Under the pieces are notes generated by a model. That model was not told the DNA's origin. It made no database searches and saw only the letters and a list, made by a program, of their open reading frames with translations. The position numbers and the translations under genes were made by a program. Source: JAIBJN01 sp963775505 (GTDB lineage Bacteria > Actinomycetota > Thermoleophilia > Gaiellales > Gaiellaceae). From it: a stretch of 64,000 bases of DNA. Position 1 is the first letter of the stretch, and each line of letters begins with the position of its first letter. Positions 25,956-35,510 of the stretch are shown here, one piece after another. The stretch is taken from contig CAVZIL010000011.1 in the NCBI GenBank assembly GCA_963775505.1, forward strand, positions 62,001-126,000. Direction: 5' to 3'.

Positions 25956-27515
25956 TCATCTCGCTGGGGCTGGAGTAGCAGACAGATGCTGGTGGACGAA
26001 CTGGACCGCCATCGATCCTTCGCCGACCGCGGCGGCGCAGCGCTTCGTAGATCCGCAGCGGGCGTCCCCGGCGGCGAAGATGCCGGGCACGCTTGTCTCG
26101 AGCAGGTTGTCGGCGCCGGCGGCGGCTCCGGTGAGAATGAAGCCGTCCGGTGCGCGTAGCACGGCGTCGTCGAGCCATTCGGTGCACGGTTGGGCGCCGA
26201 GGAAGAAGAAGAGGTAGGAGAACGGCAGCTGTTCGCCGCTCTTCAGCGTGACCGCTTCGAGTTGCCCCTCGGATCCATAAAGAGCACCGATCTCGCTGCG
26301 GTCGCGGACGGCGACGCCGTAGCGCTCCAGGTCGCGAATCAAGTAGTCGGACATCGTTTCGTCGAGGTCGGCGCGACGGTGAAGCAACGTCACGAGCGCT
26401 CCTCCGCGCGAGAGCCAGACGGCGGCCTGTCCAGCGGAGTTGCCGCCCCCAACGACGGCGACACGCGACGCGCCGCACAGCTGCGCCTCGGGCGGTCCGG
26501 CCGCGTAGAAGACGCTGACGCCTTCGTAGTCGGCGAGACCGTCGAGCGGCAGGCGGCGGTAGTCGGCGCCCGTTGCGAGTACGACGGCGCGTGCTGCGAT
26601 CTCGTGGTCCTCCTCGAGTCGGACGACGTGCCGTCCGTTGCCCGGCTCGAGCGCGATCGCGCGATAGGGCGTGGCTGGGCGCGCGCCGAACTTGCGCGCC
26701 TGGCTGACGGCGCGGCTCGTGAGCTCGGTGCCACTGATGCCGGCCGGGAAGCCGAGGTAGTTCTCGATCCGGCGCGACGATCCGGCCTGGCCGCCCAAAG
26801 CGGTGCTTTCGACGATCAGCGTGTCGAGCCCCTCGGAGGCGCCGTAGACCGCGGCGGCGAGCCCAGCGGGGCCACCGCCGACGACGAGCAGATCGACCTT
26901 CTCGCGCGGCGCGAGCTCGCGGCCGACCCCGAGCGCGCGCAGCACCTCACCGCGCGAGGGGTGTTGCAGCTCGGTGCCTCCTGGGAGTCGCACGAGCGGC
27001 GGCTCGGCCCCGTCCGGCAGCGCGTTATCGTGCCAGGTGTACGGGAGCCGGTTGGCGCGGGCGAAGTCGAGCATCCGCATCGTCGCCTCGGACGAGCGAG
27101 GCCCGACGATCTCGATGCCGATCCCCTGGACGCGCTGGAGCGCCTCCCGCCGGGCGATGAAGGTCGAGAGCACGAGGTCGCTGAGCGCTCCATCGTCGAA
27201 GAGGAGCGCGCGCAACGCATCGCGGTGGACCGCGACGTAGCGGAGCGGCTTCGTGACGATCGCGGTCAGAAAGACCGTCTGCCCGGTAAGAAGGTTCATC
27301 TCGCCTAGGAACTTCGACTCGCCGTGCCGGACGATCTCGTTGCCTGCAGCGTCGAGGATCGCCACCTCGCCGTCGCGGATGGCGATGAACGGATACGTCG
27401 CATCGCCCACGCGGTACAGCACGTCGCCGACTCGCGCCGTGCGCTCCTCGCCGAGAGCAGCGAGGGTCGCCAACTGCGAGGCCGACAGCGACGGGCTGGC
27501 GGGGGGAGCTGCCAT
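25956..27515 (-). CDS. Cyclic-nucleotide-binding domain fused to thioredoxin-reductase-like flavoprotein
   Basis: The 519-residue fusion has a cNMP-binding (Crp-like) domain at about 15-135 (GEVAILDAAGNEIVRHGESKFLGEM) and a thioredoxin-like stretch at about 135-195. It is followed by a TrxB-type pyridine-nucleotide flavoprotein with GGGPAGLAAAVYGASEGLD, GGGNSAGQAA and GIFAAGDARCGSTKR. The CxxC redox pair of thioredoxin reductase is absent, so it cannot reduce thioredoxin in the usual way; an FAD/NAD(P)H enzyme gated by a cyclic nucleotide is inferred. This architecture is known in actinobacteria without an assigned function. Confidence 0.85.
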   Translation of the reverse strand: MAAPPASPSLSASQLATLAALGEERTARVGDVLYRVGDATYPFIAIRDGEVAILDAAGNEIVRHGESKFLGEMNLLTGQTVFLTAIVTKPLRYVAVHRDALRALLFDDGALSDLVLSTFIARREALQRVQGIGIEIVGPRSSEATMRMLDFARANRLPYTWHDNALPDGAEPPLVRLPGGTELQHPSRGEVLRALGVGRELAPREKVDLLVVGGGPAGLAAAVYGASEGLDTLIVESTALGGQAGSSRRIENYLGFPAGISGTELTSRAVSQARKFGARPATPYRAIALEPGNGRHVVRLEEDHEIAARAVVLATGADYRRLPLDGLADYEGVSVFYAAGPPEAQLCGASRVAVVGGGNSAGQAAVWLSRGGALVTLLHRRADLDETMSDYLIRDLERYGVAVRDRSEIGALYGSEGQLEAVTLKSGEQLPFSYLFFFLGAQPCTEWLDDAVLRAPDGFILTGAAAGADNLLETSVPGIFAAGDARCGSTKRCAAAVGEGSMAVQFVHQHLSATPAPAR

Positions 27516-27549
27516 TGGGCGAATGTAGCCGCTCAGTGTCTGTCTGCGT

Positions 27550-28005
27550 TCATGCCGAGCGGTCTCGGCGGCCTCGGCCTGGCACCAGCTCGAGCTCGCG
27601 GAAATCGAGCGTTCTCGCCCCCTCGGGGACGAAGGCGGCTACGACCGGCTTCCTATCGGAGCGGCAGCGGAGGATTCGAGGCGGCGTCTTGCTGAGGTAG
27701 GTATCGCCCCACTGCCGGAGCCCGGCGAGCGCAACGTCTAAGTGACGGCCCTTCTTCGTCAGGTGGTACTCGTAGCGCTCGGGCCGCTCGCTGTACCGAA
27801 CCCGCTCGAGAATGCCCTCCTCGACGAGTCGGCTGAGACGGTCGGTCAGCACGTTGCGGGCGATGCCGAGACTCTCCTGGAACTCGTCGAAGCGGCGAAG
27901 GCCGAGGAAGGCGTCGCGGATGATCAGCAGCGTCCAGCGTTCGCCGACGATCTCGAGGGCGCGGGCGATCGAGCACTCCTGTCCTTCATAGTCGCGCTTG
28001 AGCAC
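27550..28005 (-). CDS. HxlR-family regulator
   Basis: From GTG 28005 the product is 151 residues, starting LKRDYEGQECSIARALEIVG as HxlR proteins do; a TTG 36 bases upstream is the alternative. The winged helix is complete (WTLLIIRDAFLGLRRFDEF, VLTDRLSRLVEEGILER). The tail has two Cys-poor, Arg-rich segments of no known role. It is divergent from the hydrolase at 28106 and probably represses it. A palindrome in the gap is the likely operator. Confidence 0.85.
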   Translation of the reverse strand: MLKRDYEGQECSIARALEIVGERWTLLIIRDAFLGLRRFDEFQESLGIARNVLTDRLSRLVEEGILERVRYSERPERYEYHLTKKGRHLDVALAGLRQWGDTYLSKTPPRILRCRSDRKPVVAAFVPEGARTLDFRELELVPGRGRRDRSA

Positions 28006-28078
28006 ACCGCAAAGGTAGCAGGAGAGAGTTTCATCACGCAACTCGATCTGCTACGCTCGCGGCCCTCAGTTTCTTGAC

Positions 28079-28090
28079 GCAACTTGTTGC
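28079..28090. promoter_or_regulatory. HxlR operator candidate
   Basis: GCAAC-TT-GTTGC, a perfect palindrome directly before the hydrolase's AGGAGGAG. A related half-site ACGCAACT occurs 41 bases upstream (28036). The spacing suits a dimeric HxlR repressor. Confidence 0.5.
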
Positions 28091-28105
28091 AGGAGGAGAT
28101 GTCAG

Positions 28106-28957
28106 ATGAGTGCTAATGCGGTTTCGCCGATCACCACCTACTTCCGAGTGTGCGACGGGGTGCGAGTGAGATTCGCCGATACCAAAGCGGTTTCGGACGT
28201 CACCGTGTTGCTGCTGGCGCCGTGGCCCGAAAGCCTGTGGGCCTTCCGTCGCATCTGGAACCGCGTCGCGGCAGTCGGGCGCGTGGTCGCCATCGATCTG
28301 CCGGGATTCGGCCATTCCGACGGACGGCCGGAACTGATTGCCCCCGACGCCTCGGGAGCGTTCCTGGCCCGTCTGATCGACGAGTGGGGCCTGGGAGCTC
28401 CCCACGTCGTCGGCCCGGACGTCGGCACGGCCGCGGCGCTTTTCCTTGCCGCGAGGACCCCGGAGCGCGTTACAAGCTTGACCGTCGGTGGCGGTGCGGT
28501 CCGCTTTCCGATTGAAGCGAGCGGCGCGCTCAAGGAGATCATCGAGGCCCCAAGCCTGGACGCCGTGCGCGGGCTGGACGCCAGAACCAACATCGGCTAC
28601 GCGGTCGAGTCCGGTGCCGCGAGCGCCAGCGAGCCCGAAGTCCACGAGGACTACGTCAGCGCGTACGACCTCGGGCGCTTCGCGGAGTCTGCCCGGTTCG
28701 TGCGGCATTACCCCGAGCAGAACCCGGTTTTGCGCAACCTGCTGCCGACGATCACCACACCGACCCAGATCGTCGCCGGGCGCGACGATGACCTCGTGCC
28801 GTGGTCGAACAACCAGTACCTCGACGACCTCCTCCCGAACAGCGAAATCCATCCTCTCGACGCGGGCCACTTCGCGTGGGAGCAAGGAGCGGAGGAATAC
28901 GGCCGCTTCGTCCTCGACTGGGTCAGCGGCGGGTTTCGACGCGTCGGAGCGGGCTAG
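28106..28957 (+). CDS. Alpha/beta hydrolase with Asp nucleophile (dehalogenase/epoxide-hydrolase-like)
   Basis: The protein is 283 residues with AGGAGGAG 7 bases before ATG. The nucleophile elbow reads VGPDVGTAAA, so Asp105 takes the place of Ser. This is the mark of haloalkane dehalogenases, epoxide hydrolases and relatives. The second acid lies in GRDDDLVPW and the His in AGHFAWEQ. Substrate unknown. It is divergent from the HxlR regulator, which probably senses its substrate or product. Confidence 0.87.
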   Translation: MSANAVSPITTYFRVCDGVRVRFADTKAVSDVTVLLLAPWPESLWAFRRIWNRVAAVGRVVAIDLPGFGHSDGRPELIAPDASGAFLARLIDEWGLGAPHVVGPDVGTAAALFLAARTPERVTSLTVGGGAVRFPIEASGALKEIIEAPSLDAVRGLDARTNIGYAVESGAASASEPEVHEDYVSAYDLGRFAESARFVRHYPEQNPVLRNLLPTITTPTQIVAGRDDDLVPWSNNQYLDDLLPNSEIHPLDAGHFAWEQGAEEYGRFVLDWVSGGFRRVGAG

Positions 28958-29087
28958 CTGCTGTCCCGCCCCCGCCTTAGGTGGGGAGGCGAACATCGGG
29001 CGAACAACCCCCTGGCCATGTGACGGAATTTGTGCTACGAATTGACCCGCGTAGACGGCCTGGTTGAGCCAAAAACAGCCCCCTGAG

Positions 29088-29216
29088 CGTCTGCTGGAGC
29101 ATCACCTCGGAGACGAGGATCGCGTACGGGTCGCGGGTGTGGCGCCAGGGGAGGTCGCGGCCGCTGGCTCGAAACCAGGCCAGGAGCCTTACATCGAGGC
29201 TGCGGTCACCGCCCAT
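29088..29216 (-). pseudogene. mutY N-terminal fragment
   Basis: On the minus strand this encodes LLAWFRASGRDLPWRHTRD followed by the SEVMLQQT motif, about 36 residues nearly identical to the start of MutY at 18219-18932 (DNA almost the same over about 100 bases). After the motif the similarity stops abruptly. It is a broken duplicate, not a functional gene. It sits in a 364-base gap between a hydrolase and a beta-propeller gene; nothing else is recognised there. Confidence 0.8.
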
Positions 29217-29321
29217 GTGGCTGCCACGCTGCTCATAGATGTGCGGATTGAGTTGATTTTGAGCGCTCCGGCCTTACCTTGCACGGTCGAACAGCTTGTG
29301 GCGGCGATGGAAGGAGAGAAC

Positions 29322-30239
29322 ATGATCTCTGTGCGGAGACTTCTCGTTCCGGCGGTCGTAGCGGCGCTCGCCTGCGCTCCGATCGCGTGGCCTCGCGCGC
29401 CGGAGGGTGTCGTGGCAACGCAACGAATCGAGATCCAGCCGGCAGCCTCGACGGACTACCTGGTCTACTCGGAGGCGGCGAGGCGCCGACCAGATGTCTT
29501 CACGCTCTTTGCGAAGCCTGCTGGAGCGCCCCGCTTTCGGGTCAATCCTGTCGGAACGGTCGCTTTCGTAGGCTCGATCGACGGGACGACGCTCGCGTAC
29601 GCACAGAGAACGTTGCGGGGACGGGGTCAGATCAAGCTCTTCGATCTCGCGACCAGATCGGCCCTCGCGACTCCGGCAGGAGTGAACACGACTGCCCACG
29701 AGAGCGCCCCGTCGCTCTCAGGCGAGTGGCTCGTCTTCACCCGCGCCAGCGGGCGCAGTTTCGCGAACCCGCGCCGACTCATCCTCCACCACCTGAGCGA
29801 CGGGAACCAGACGCAGCTCGACTTCGGGAGCGACGCCTATGTTCAGGGCGGCGGCCTTGCCGGAAACTACGTCGCGTGGACGCGCTGCCGCTTGCTGACC
29901 CGCTGTCGGACCTGGCTCTACGACATCGGCAACGAGACCAAGCGGATCTTGCCCAACCCGCTCGGGAAGTCGCAGTTCGCCGCCTCGGTCACCGCTGACG
30001 GAACGGTTTACTACGCCGAGAGCAGCACCATCAACTGCGGTACGCGCAAGGTCGTTCGCTTCTGGCGGCAGCCGCTGGTCGGCGCGCGAGAGCTGATCGG
30101 AAGCCTGCCGCGAGGCCGGGACCCGGCCATGACCAGCCCGGTCGTGATGGGCGACGGGAGCATCGAGCTCTACTTCGACCGCTACATCTGTCGGACCGGC
30201 GCCTCGGACATCTACAAGTTCGTGATCCCGGCTCCGTGA
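29322..30239 (+). CDS. Secreted beta-propeller-like protein of unknown function
   Basis: ATG 29322 is chosen because GGAGAG lies just before it and it gives a signal peptide (SVRRLLVPAVVAALACAPIA). The 305-residue product has WD/TolB-like blades: repeated patterns such as SPSLSGEWLVFTR, AGNYVAWTR and SVTADGTVYYAES. Four Cys in the second half could form disulfides outside the cell. No specific family is recognised. It stands alone upstream of the convergent ilvA. Confidence 0.7.
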   Translation: MISVRRLLVPAVVAALACAPIAWPRAPEGVVATQRIEIQPAASTDYLVYSEAARRRPDVFTLFAKPAGAPRFRVNPVGTVAFVGSIDGTTLAYAQRTLRGRGQIKLFDLATRSALATPAGVNTTAHESAPSLSGEWLVFTRASGRSFANPRRLILHHLSDGNQTQLDFGSDAYVQGGGLAGNYVAWTRCRLLTRCRTWLYDIGNETKRILPNPLGKSQFAASVTADGTVYYAESSTINCGTRKVVRFWRQPLVGARELIGSLPRGRDPAMTSPVVMGDGSIELYFDRYICRTGASDIYKFVIPAP

Positions 30240-30315
30240 GGATTCTGACGATGAGTCGCGCCCAGATCCGCTAGGAGACCGGCGGTTCCGGCCGTCCTCG
30301 AAGTTCGAGACGGCG

Positions 30316-31278
30316 TCAGTTCCAGCGGCGCCCGCGGAGCTGCGAGACGTCGAGGTTGCCGCCGGAGAGGACGCAGACGACCTTCGTCCCCGGCGTCGCC
30401 TCGACGAGGCCGGCACGAAGCGCGGCCACGGTCGCCGCTGCGGCACCCTCCGCCACGAGCTTGCAGCGCTCCATCACCCACAGCACGTTCTCGAAGATCG
30501 CCTCGTCGGGCACGGTGACGATCTCGTCCACGAAGCGGCGCACGAGCTCGAAGGTGTGCACGCCCACGCGCTTCACCCGCAAGCCGTCCACGATCGTGTC
30601 GCACCGCTCGAGCGTCACGAGCTCGCCGGCCTCGACGCTGCGCTTCATCGCCGGGCCGTCCGCCGACTCGACGCCGACGATCCTGATCCCGGGCCGCTCC
30701 TGCTTCAGGGCCGCCGCGACGCCCGAGATCAGCCCGCCGCCGCCGATGGGGACGACGACGACCTCTGCCTCGGGCCAGTCCGCGTGGATCTCGAGGCCCA
30801 CGGTGCCCTGGCCGGAGATCAGGTCGACGTCGTCGAACGGATGCACGTACGTCAGCCCTTCGGAGGCGACCAACGCTCGGGCCTTCTCGTCCGCCTCGTC
30901 CCAGATCGAGCCGTGGAGGACGACCTCGGCGCCGTAGCCGCGCGTCGCCTCGACCTTCGCGGGCGTCGCGTTCGCGGCCATGCAGACGACGGCGCGCACG
31001 CCGAGCATCGCGGCCGCGAGAGCGACTCCCTGCGCATGGTTTCCTGCCGAGGAGCAGACGACGCCGCGGTCTCGGTCTTCCTGCGTCAGGCGGGCGAGCT
31101 TCACGAGCGGCCCGCGGATCTTGTAGGAGCCCGTCCGCTGGAAGAGCTCCGCCTTCAGCCGGACGTCGAAACCGGTTTCCTCGCCGAGCGTGCGCGACGG
31201 GAGCAGGGGCGTGCGGCGGACGTGCGGCGCGACGAGCGGGAGGGCCGCTCGGGAGTCGGGCAGGGCCGTCACGCTCAT
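30316..31278 (-). CDS. ilvA: Threonine/serine dehydratase (PLP enzyme)
   Basis: The 320-residue fold-type II PLP enzyme has its Schiff-base Lys53 in GSYKIRGP and the phosphate-binding loop GGGGLISG. It has no C-terminal regulatory (ACT-like) domain, so it is the short TdcB/catabolic or serine-racemase-like form rather than the feedback-inhibited IlvA. Reaction: threonine to 2-oxobutanoate (or serine to pyruvate). A link with the isoleucine genes at the far end of the window is possible. The ATG is 25 bases from the divergent Hcp gene. Confidence 0.88.
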   Translation of the reverse strand: MSVTALPDSRAALPLVAPHVRRTPLLPSRTLGEETGFDVRLKAELFQRTGSYKIRGPLVKLARLTQEDRDRGVVCSSAGNHAQGVALAAAMLGVRAVVCMAANATPAKVEATRGYGAEVVLHGSIWDEADEKARALVASEGLTYVHPFDDVDLISGQGTVGLEIHADWPEAEVVVVPIGGGGLISGVAAALKQERPGIRIVGVESADGPAMKRSVEAGELVTLERCDTIVDGLRVKRVGVHTFELVRRFVDEIVTVPDEAIFENVLWVMERCKLVAEGAAAATVAALRAGLVEATPGTKVVCVLSGGNLDVSQLRGRRWN

Positions 31279-31302
31279 CGAGCGGTACAGTAGCCCGGCG
31301 AG

Positions 31303-31779
31303 ATGGCGGACTACTTCCTCAAGGTCGACGGCATCCCCGGCGAGAGCGCCGACGCGAAGCACAAGGACGAGATCGACGTCCTTGCCTTCAGCTGGGGAGT
31401 GAGCCAGGCAGGAGCCGCGTCCTCCGGGGGCGGCGGCGCGTCCGGCAAGGCGGCGTTCGACGACCTGCTCGTAGTTGCCCGCACGAGCAAGGCCTCGCCG
31501 AACCTTTGGCTGGCCTGCGCCGAGGGAAAGCACATCAAGTCCGCTGTCCTCACCTGCCGGCGTGGAGGCAAGGCGCCCGTCGAGTTTCTGACGATCGTCC
31601 TCTCGGACGTGGTCGTTTCCTCGTACGAGGTCGACGGCTCGGACGAGGAGCCGCCGCTCGACCAGATCTCGCTCTCGTACGCCAAGGTCGAGACGCACTA
31701 CACGCCGGCCGACAAGACCGGCAAGACCCAGCCGCCGATCAGCGCCGGTTGGGATTTGAAGGCCAACAAGAAGGTCTGA
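31303..31779 (+). CDS. Hcp-like (type VI secretion tube family) protein
   Basis: A 158-residue protein matching the Hcp1 family: ADYFLKVDGIPGES, DVLAFSWGVSQ, PNLWLACAEGKHIKSAVL, and the closing DQISLSYAKVETHYTP. Hcp forms hexameric rings that stack into the T6SS tube, but no other T6SS gene is in the window, and actinobacteria usually lack T6SS. Orphan Hcp proteins exist in actinobacteria and may be secreted or form other tubes. It is followed by gltX after 7 bases. Confidence 0.85.
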   Translation: MADYFLKVDGIPGESADAKHKDEIDVLAFSWGVSQAGAASSGGGGASGKAAFDDLLVVARTSKASPNLWLACAEGKHIKSAVLTCRRGGKAPVEFLTIVLSDVVVSSYEVDGSDEEPPLDQISLSYAKVETHYTPADKTGKTQPPISAGWDLKANKKV

Positions 31780-31786
31780 GGCCCGC

Positions 31787-32810
31787 ATGGTTCGGGTGCG
31801 CTTCGCGCCGAGCCCGACGGGGTCGCTGCACCTCGGCGGCGCGCTGACCGCTGTCGCGAACCGGCGTTTCGCCGACGAGCACGGCGGGACGTTCGTCCTG
31901 CGGATCGACGATACGGACGTCGTCCGCACGGAGGCGGGGTCGGAGGAGGAGATCCTGCGCGAGCTCGAGTGGCTCGGGATCGACTGGGACGAGGGCCCCG
32001 TGCGGCAGAGCGAGCGGGCCGACCGGCATCGGCAGGCGGCGCGCGAGATCGGCACGCCCGACGCCGAGGGCGCTCTGCGCTTCCAGCGCGCCACGCTCGT
32101 CCGCGCCGACGGCCGCCCCGCGTACCAGCTCGCGTCGGTCGTGGACGACCTCGACCTCGGGATCACGCACGTCATCCGCGGCAAGGACCTGCTCCCGAGC
32201 ACACGGCTTCAGGAGGCGATCGCCCGCGCCCTCGGCGCCTCGCCGCCGGAGTTCATCCACCACGGCCTGCTCGTCGGAGACGACGGGCGCAAGCTCTCGA
32301 AGCGGGAGCGCTCGGCTTCCGTGGGAGGCCTACGCGAGTTGGGAATCCCGCCGGAGGCCGTGCGTGCGTACCTCGAGGAGCTCGACCTTCCGCGCGGCGA
32401 CGTCCACTACGACGAGGCCCGCCTGCGCCGCCTCGCCGTCGAGGCGCTCGGGGCGCTCTCCGACGAGGAGCTCGCGGCTCGCGCCGGCGTCGACCGACGG
32501 TTCGGGCCGGCTCTCCGCGGCGCGAGAGACCTGGTCGAGGCGCGCGCGATCGCGGAGCAGCTGTCGGGACAGCCTTCGGCGCGAGCCGACGAGCTCTCCC
32601 GAGACCCTTCAGCGGTTTCGCGAGCTCCGCGAGGCCGTTCCCGGCGACCTCGACAAGGAGGGGGCGAAGGCGATCGTCCGCGAGCTCAAGGCGGTCGGCG
32701 GCGACCTCAAGGCGCTCCGCCTGGCGCTCACGGGCGCCGAGCGCGGCCCGGAGCTCTGGGCGGTGCTGGTGGCGCTACCGCGCGACGAGGCTCTGATCAG
32801 GACCGCCTGA
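31787..32810 (+). CDS. gltX: Glutamyl-tRNA synthetase, compact form, frame broken
   Basis: The enzyme charges tRNA with glutamate. Seen: ATP-binding HIGH-type motif SPTGSLHLGG near the N-terminus, GITHVIRGKDLLPSTRLQ, and the KMSKS-type loop KLSKRERSAS. Near 32597 the frame must shift by one base (extra base in CTCTCCC) to continue into FRELREAVPGDLDKEGAKA and end at 32810. The rebuilt length is about 340 residues, well below the usual 470: the connective-peptide segment is very short, while the helical tail is present. It could be GltX itself or a GluQ-like paralogue. It lies in its Bacillus-type place between ispF and cysS. Confidence 0.78.
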
Positions 32811-33710
32811 GCTACGGCTGAGCTCCGGCTGCATCTCCCGGAGCGTGGCGAGAAACGACTCCGCGGCGCCGCCGGCGGCGCTGCGGTCCCGCCGGCGCAC
32901 GGCGACGATCTGGCGCCGGAGCGGCTCCGCGTCCTCGATCTCGACCCGGCACAGGAGACCCGCCTCGAGCTCGTCCGCGACGGCCGCGAGCGGGATGAGG
33001 GCGACGCCGAAGCCCTCCTGCACCATCTTCTTGGCCGCGTCGATGTTGTCCAGCTCCATGACGCCCTCGGGCCGCACGCCGGCACCGCGGAAGACGGCGT
33101 TCGTCAGCTCCGAGTAGCTGGAGGTGCGGTCGAAGAGCACGAGCTGCTCGCCCGACATCTCCTCGAGGCGGATCCGCCCCCGCGCCGCAAAGCGGTGGCC
33201 GGCCTCGACCACCAGGATGACGCGGTCCTCGTAGAGCGGCGTGCTGGCGATGTCCGGGTGCCGGAGCTCGCGGACGAGCCCGAGGTCGACCTGCTCCCTG
33301 AGCACGAGCTCCAGGACCTCCTCCGAATGACCCGTTCGCACGCTCACGCCGACGCGCGGATGGCTGACCGAGAAGCGCTTGAGAATCCGCGGGAGGACGT
33401 AGGTGGAGACGGCCGGCGCCGCGCCGAGCGTCAGCCGGCCCGCGCCGCCGCGCTCGAAGGCGTTCACGATCCGCCTACCGTCGGCGAGGCTGTCGAGCGC
33501 CTTGACCGCGTGGGGAAGGAAGACCTCACCCGCTTCCGTGAGCTTCATGCCTCGAGGCGTGCGCAGGAAGAGCTTCGTGTCGAGCTCCTCCTCGAGGCGC
33601 TGCAGTCGGGCGGTCAGCGCCGGTTGGGTGACGAAGAGTGCGTCGGCTGCTCGGCTGACGGTCCGCGTCCGCGCCACCTCGACGAACGCTTCGATCTGCG
33701 CGATTAGCAT
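32775..33710 (-). CDS. LysR-family regulator of the glyoxylate shunt
   Basis: The 311-residue protein has the LysR helix-turn-helix at 1-60 (VEVARTRTVSRAADALFVTQ) and a periplasmic-binding-type effector domain (about 90-290, LTLGAAPAVSTYVLPRIL). It is divergent from aceB-aceA across an AT-rich gap, so it probably controls those genes, by inference from position. It overlaps the end of gltX by 36 bases (convergent). The effector is unknown. Confidence 0.85.
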   Translation of the reverse strand: MLIAQIEAFVEVARTRTVSRAADALFVTQPALTARLQRLEEELDTKLFLRTPRGMKLTEAGEVFLPHAVKALDSLADGRRIVNAFERGGAGRLTLGAAPAVSTYVLPRILKRFSVSHPRVGVSVRTGHSEEVLELVLREQVDLGLVRELRHPDIASTPLYEDRVILVVEAGHRFAARGRIRLEEMSGEQLVLFDRTSSYSELTNAVFRGAGVRPEGVMELDNIDAAKKMVQEGFGVALIPLAAVADELEAGLLCRVEIEDAEPLRRQIVAVRRRDRSAAGGAAESFLATLREMQPELSRSSGGPDQSLVAR

Positions 33711-33786
33711 AGAAATAGTTTATATCGAGGATCGAAAAAAACAATTTGGTGAATATCGGAAGCCCGAATACCATGGAACCACGGGT

Positions 33787-33936
33787 ATGGAGGCAGCCAC
33801 AGTCGACACCACGGGGTTCGGACGGGGTCTACGCGACGTTCCGCGCCAGGATGCGAGCCTCATCGTTCTGAGCTCGGCCGAGCTGGCCGAGTGCACCTGC
33901 CCGGATCACTGCGACCGCGACCACGACCGCGACTAA
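33787..33936 (+). CDS. Small Cys/His-rich protein upstream of aceB
   Basis: A 49-residue open frame ending 7 bases before aceB. Its last 15 residues, ECTCPDHCDRDHDRD, hold three Cys and two His in a compact pattern suited to metal binding, and the body is not of shadow-frame type. No strong ribosome-binding site is seen before the ATG. It could be a leader peptide or small regulator of aceBA. No known family is recognised. Confidence 0.5.
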   Translation: MEAATVDTTGFGRGLRDVPRQDASLIVLSSAELAECTCPDHCDRDHDRD

Positions 33937-33943
33937 GCGTTCG

Positions 33944-35497
<1,554 letters not shown>

Positions 35498-35510
35498 GAG
35501 GACATGCGGC

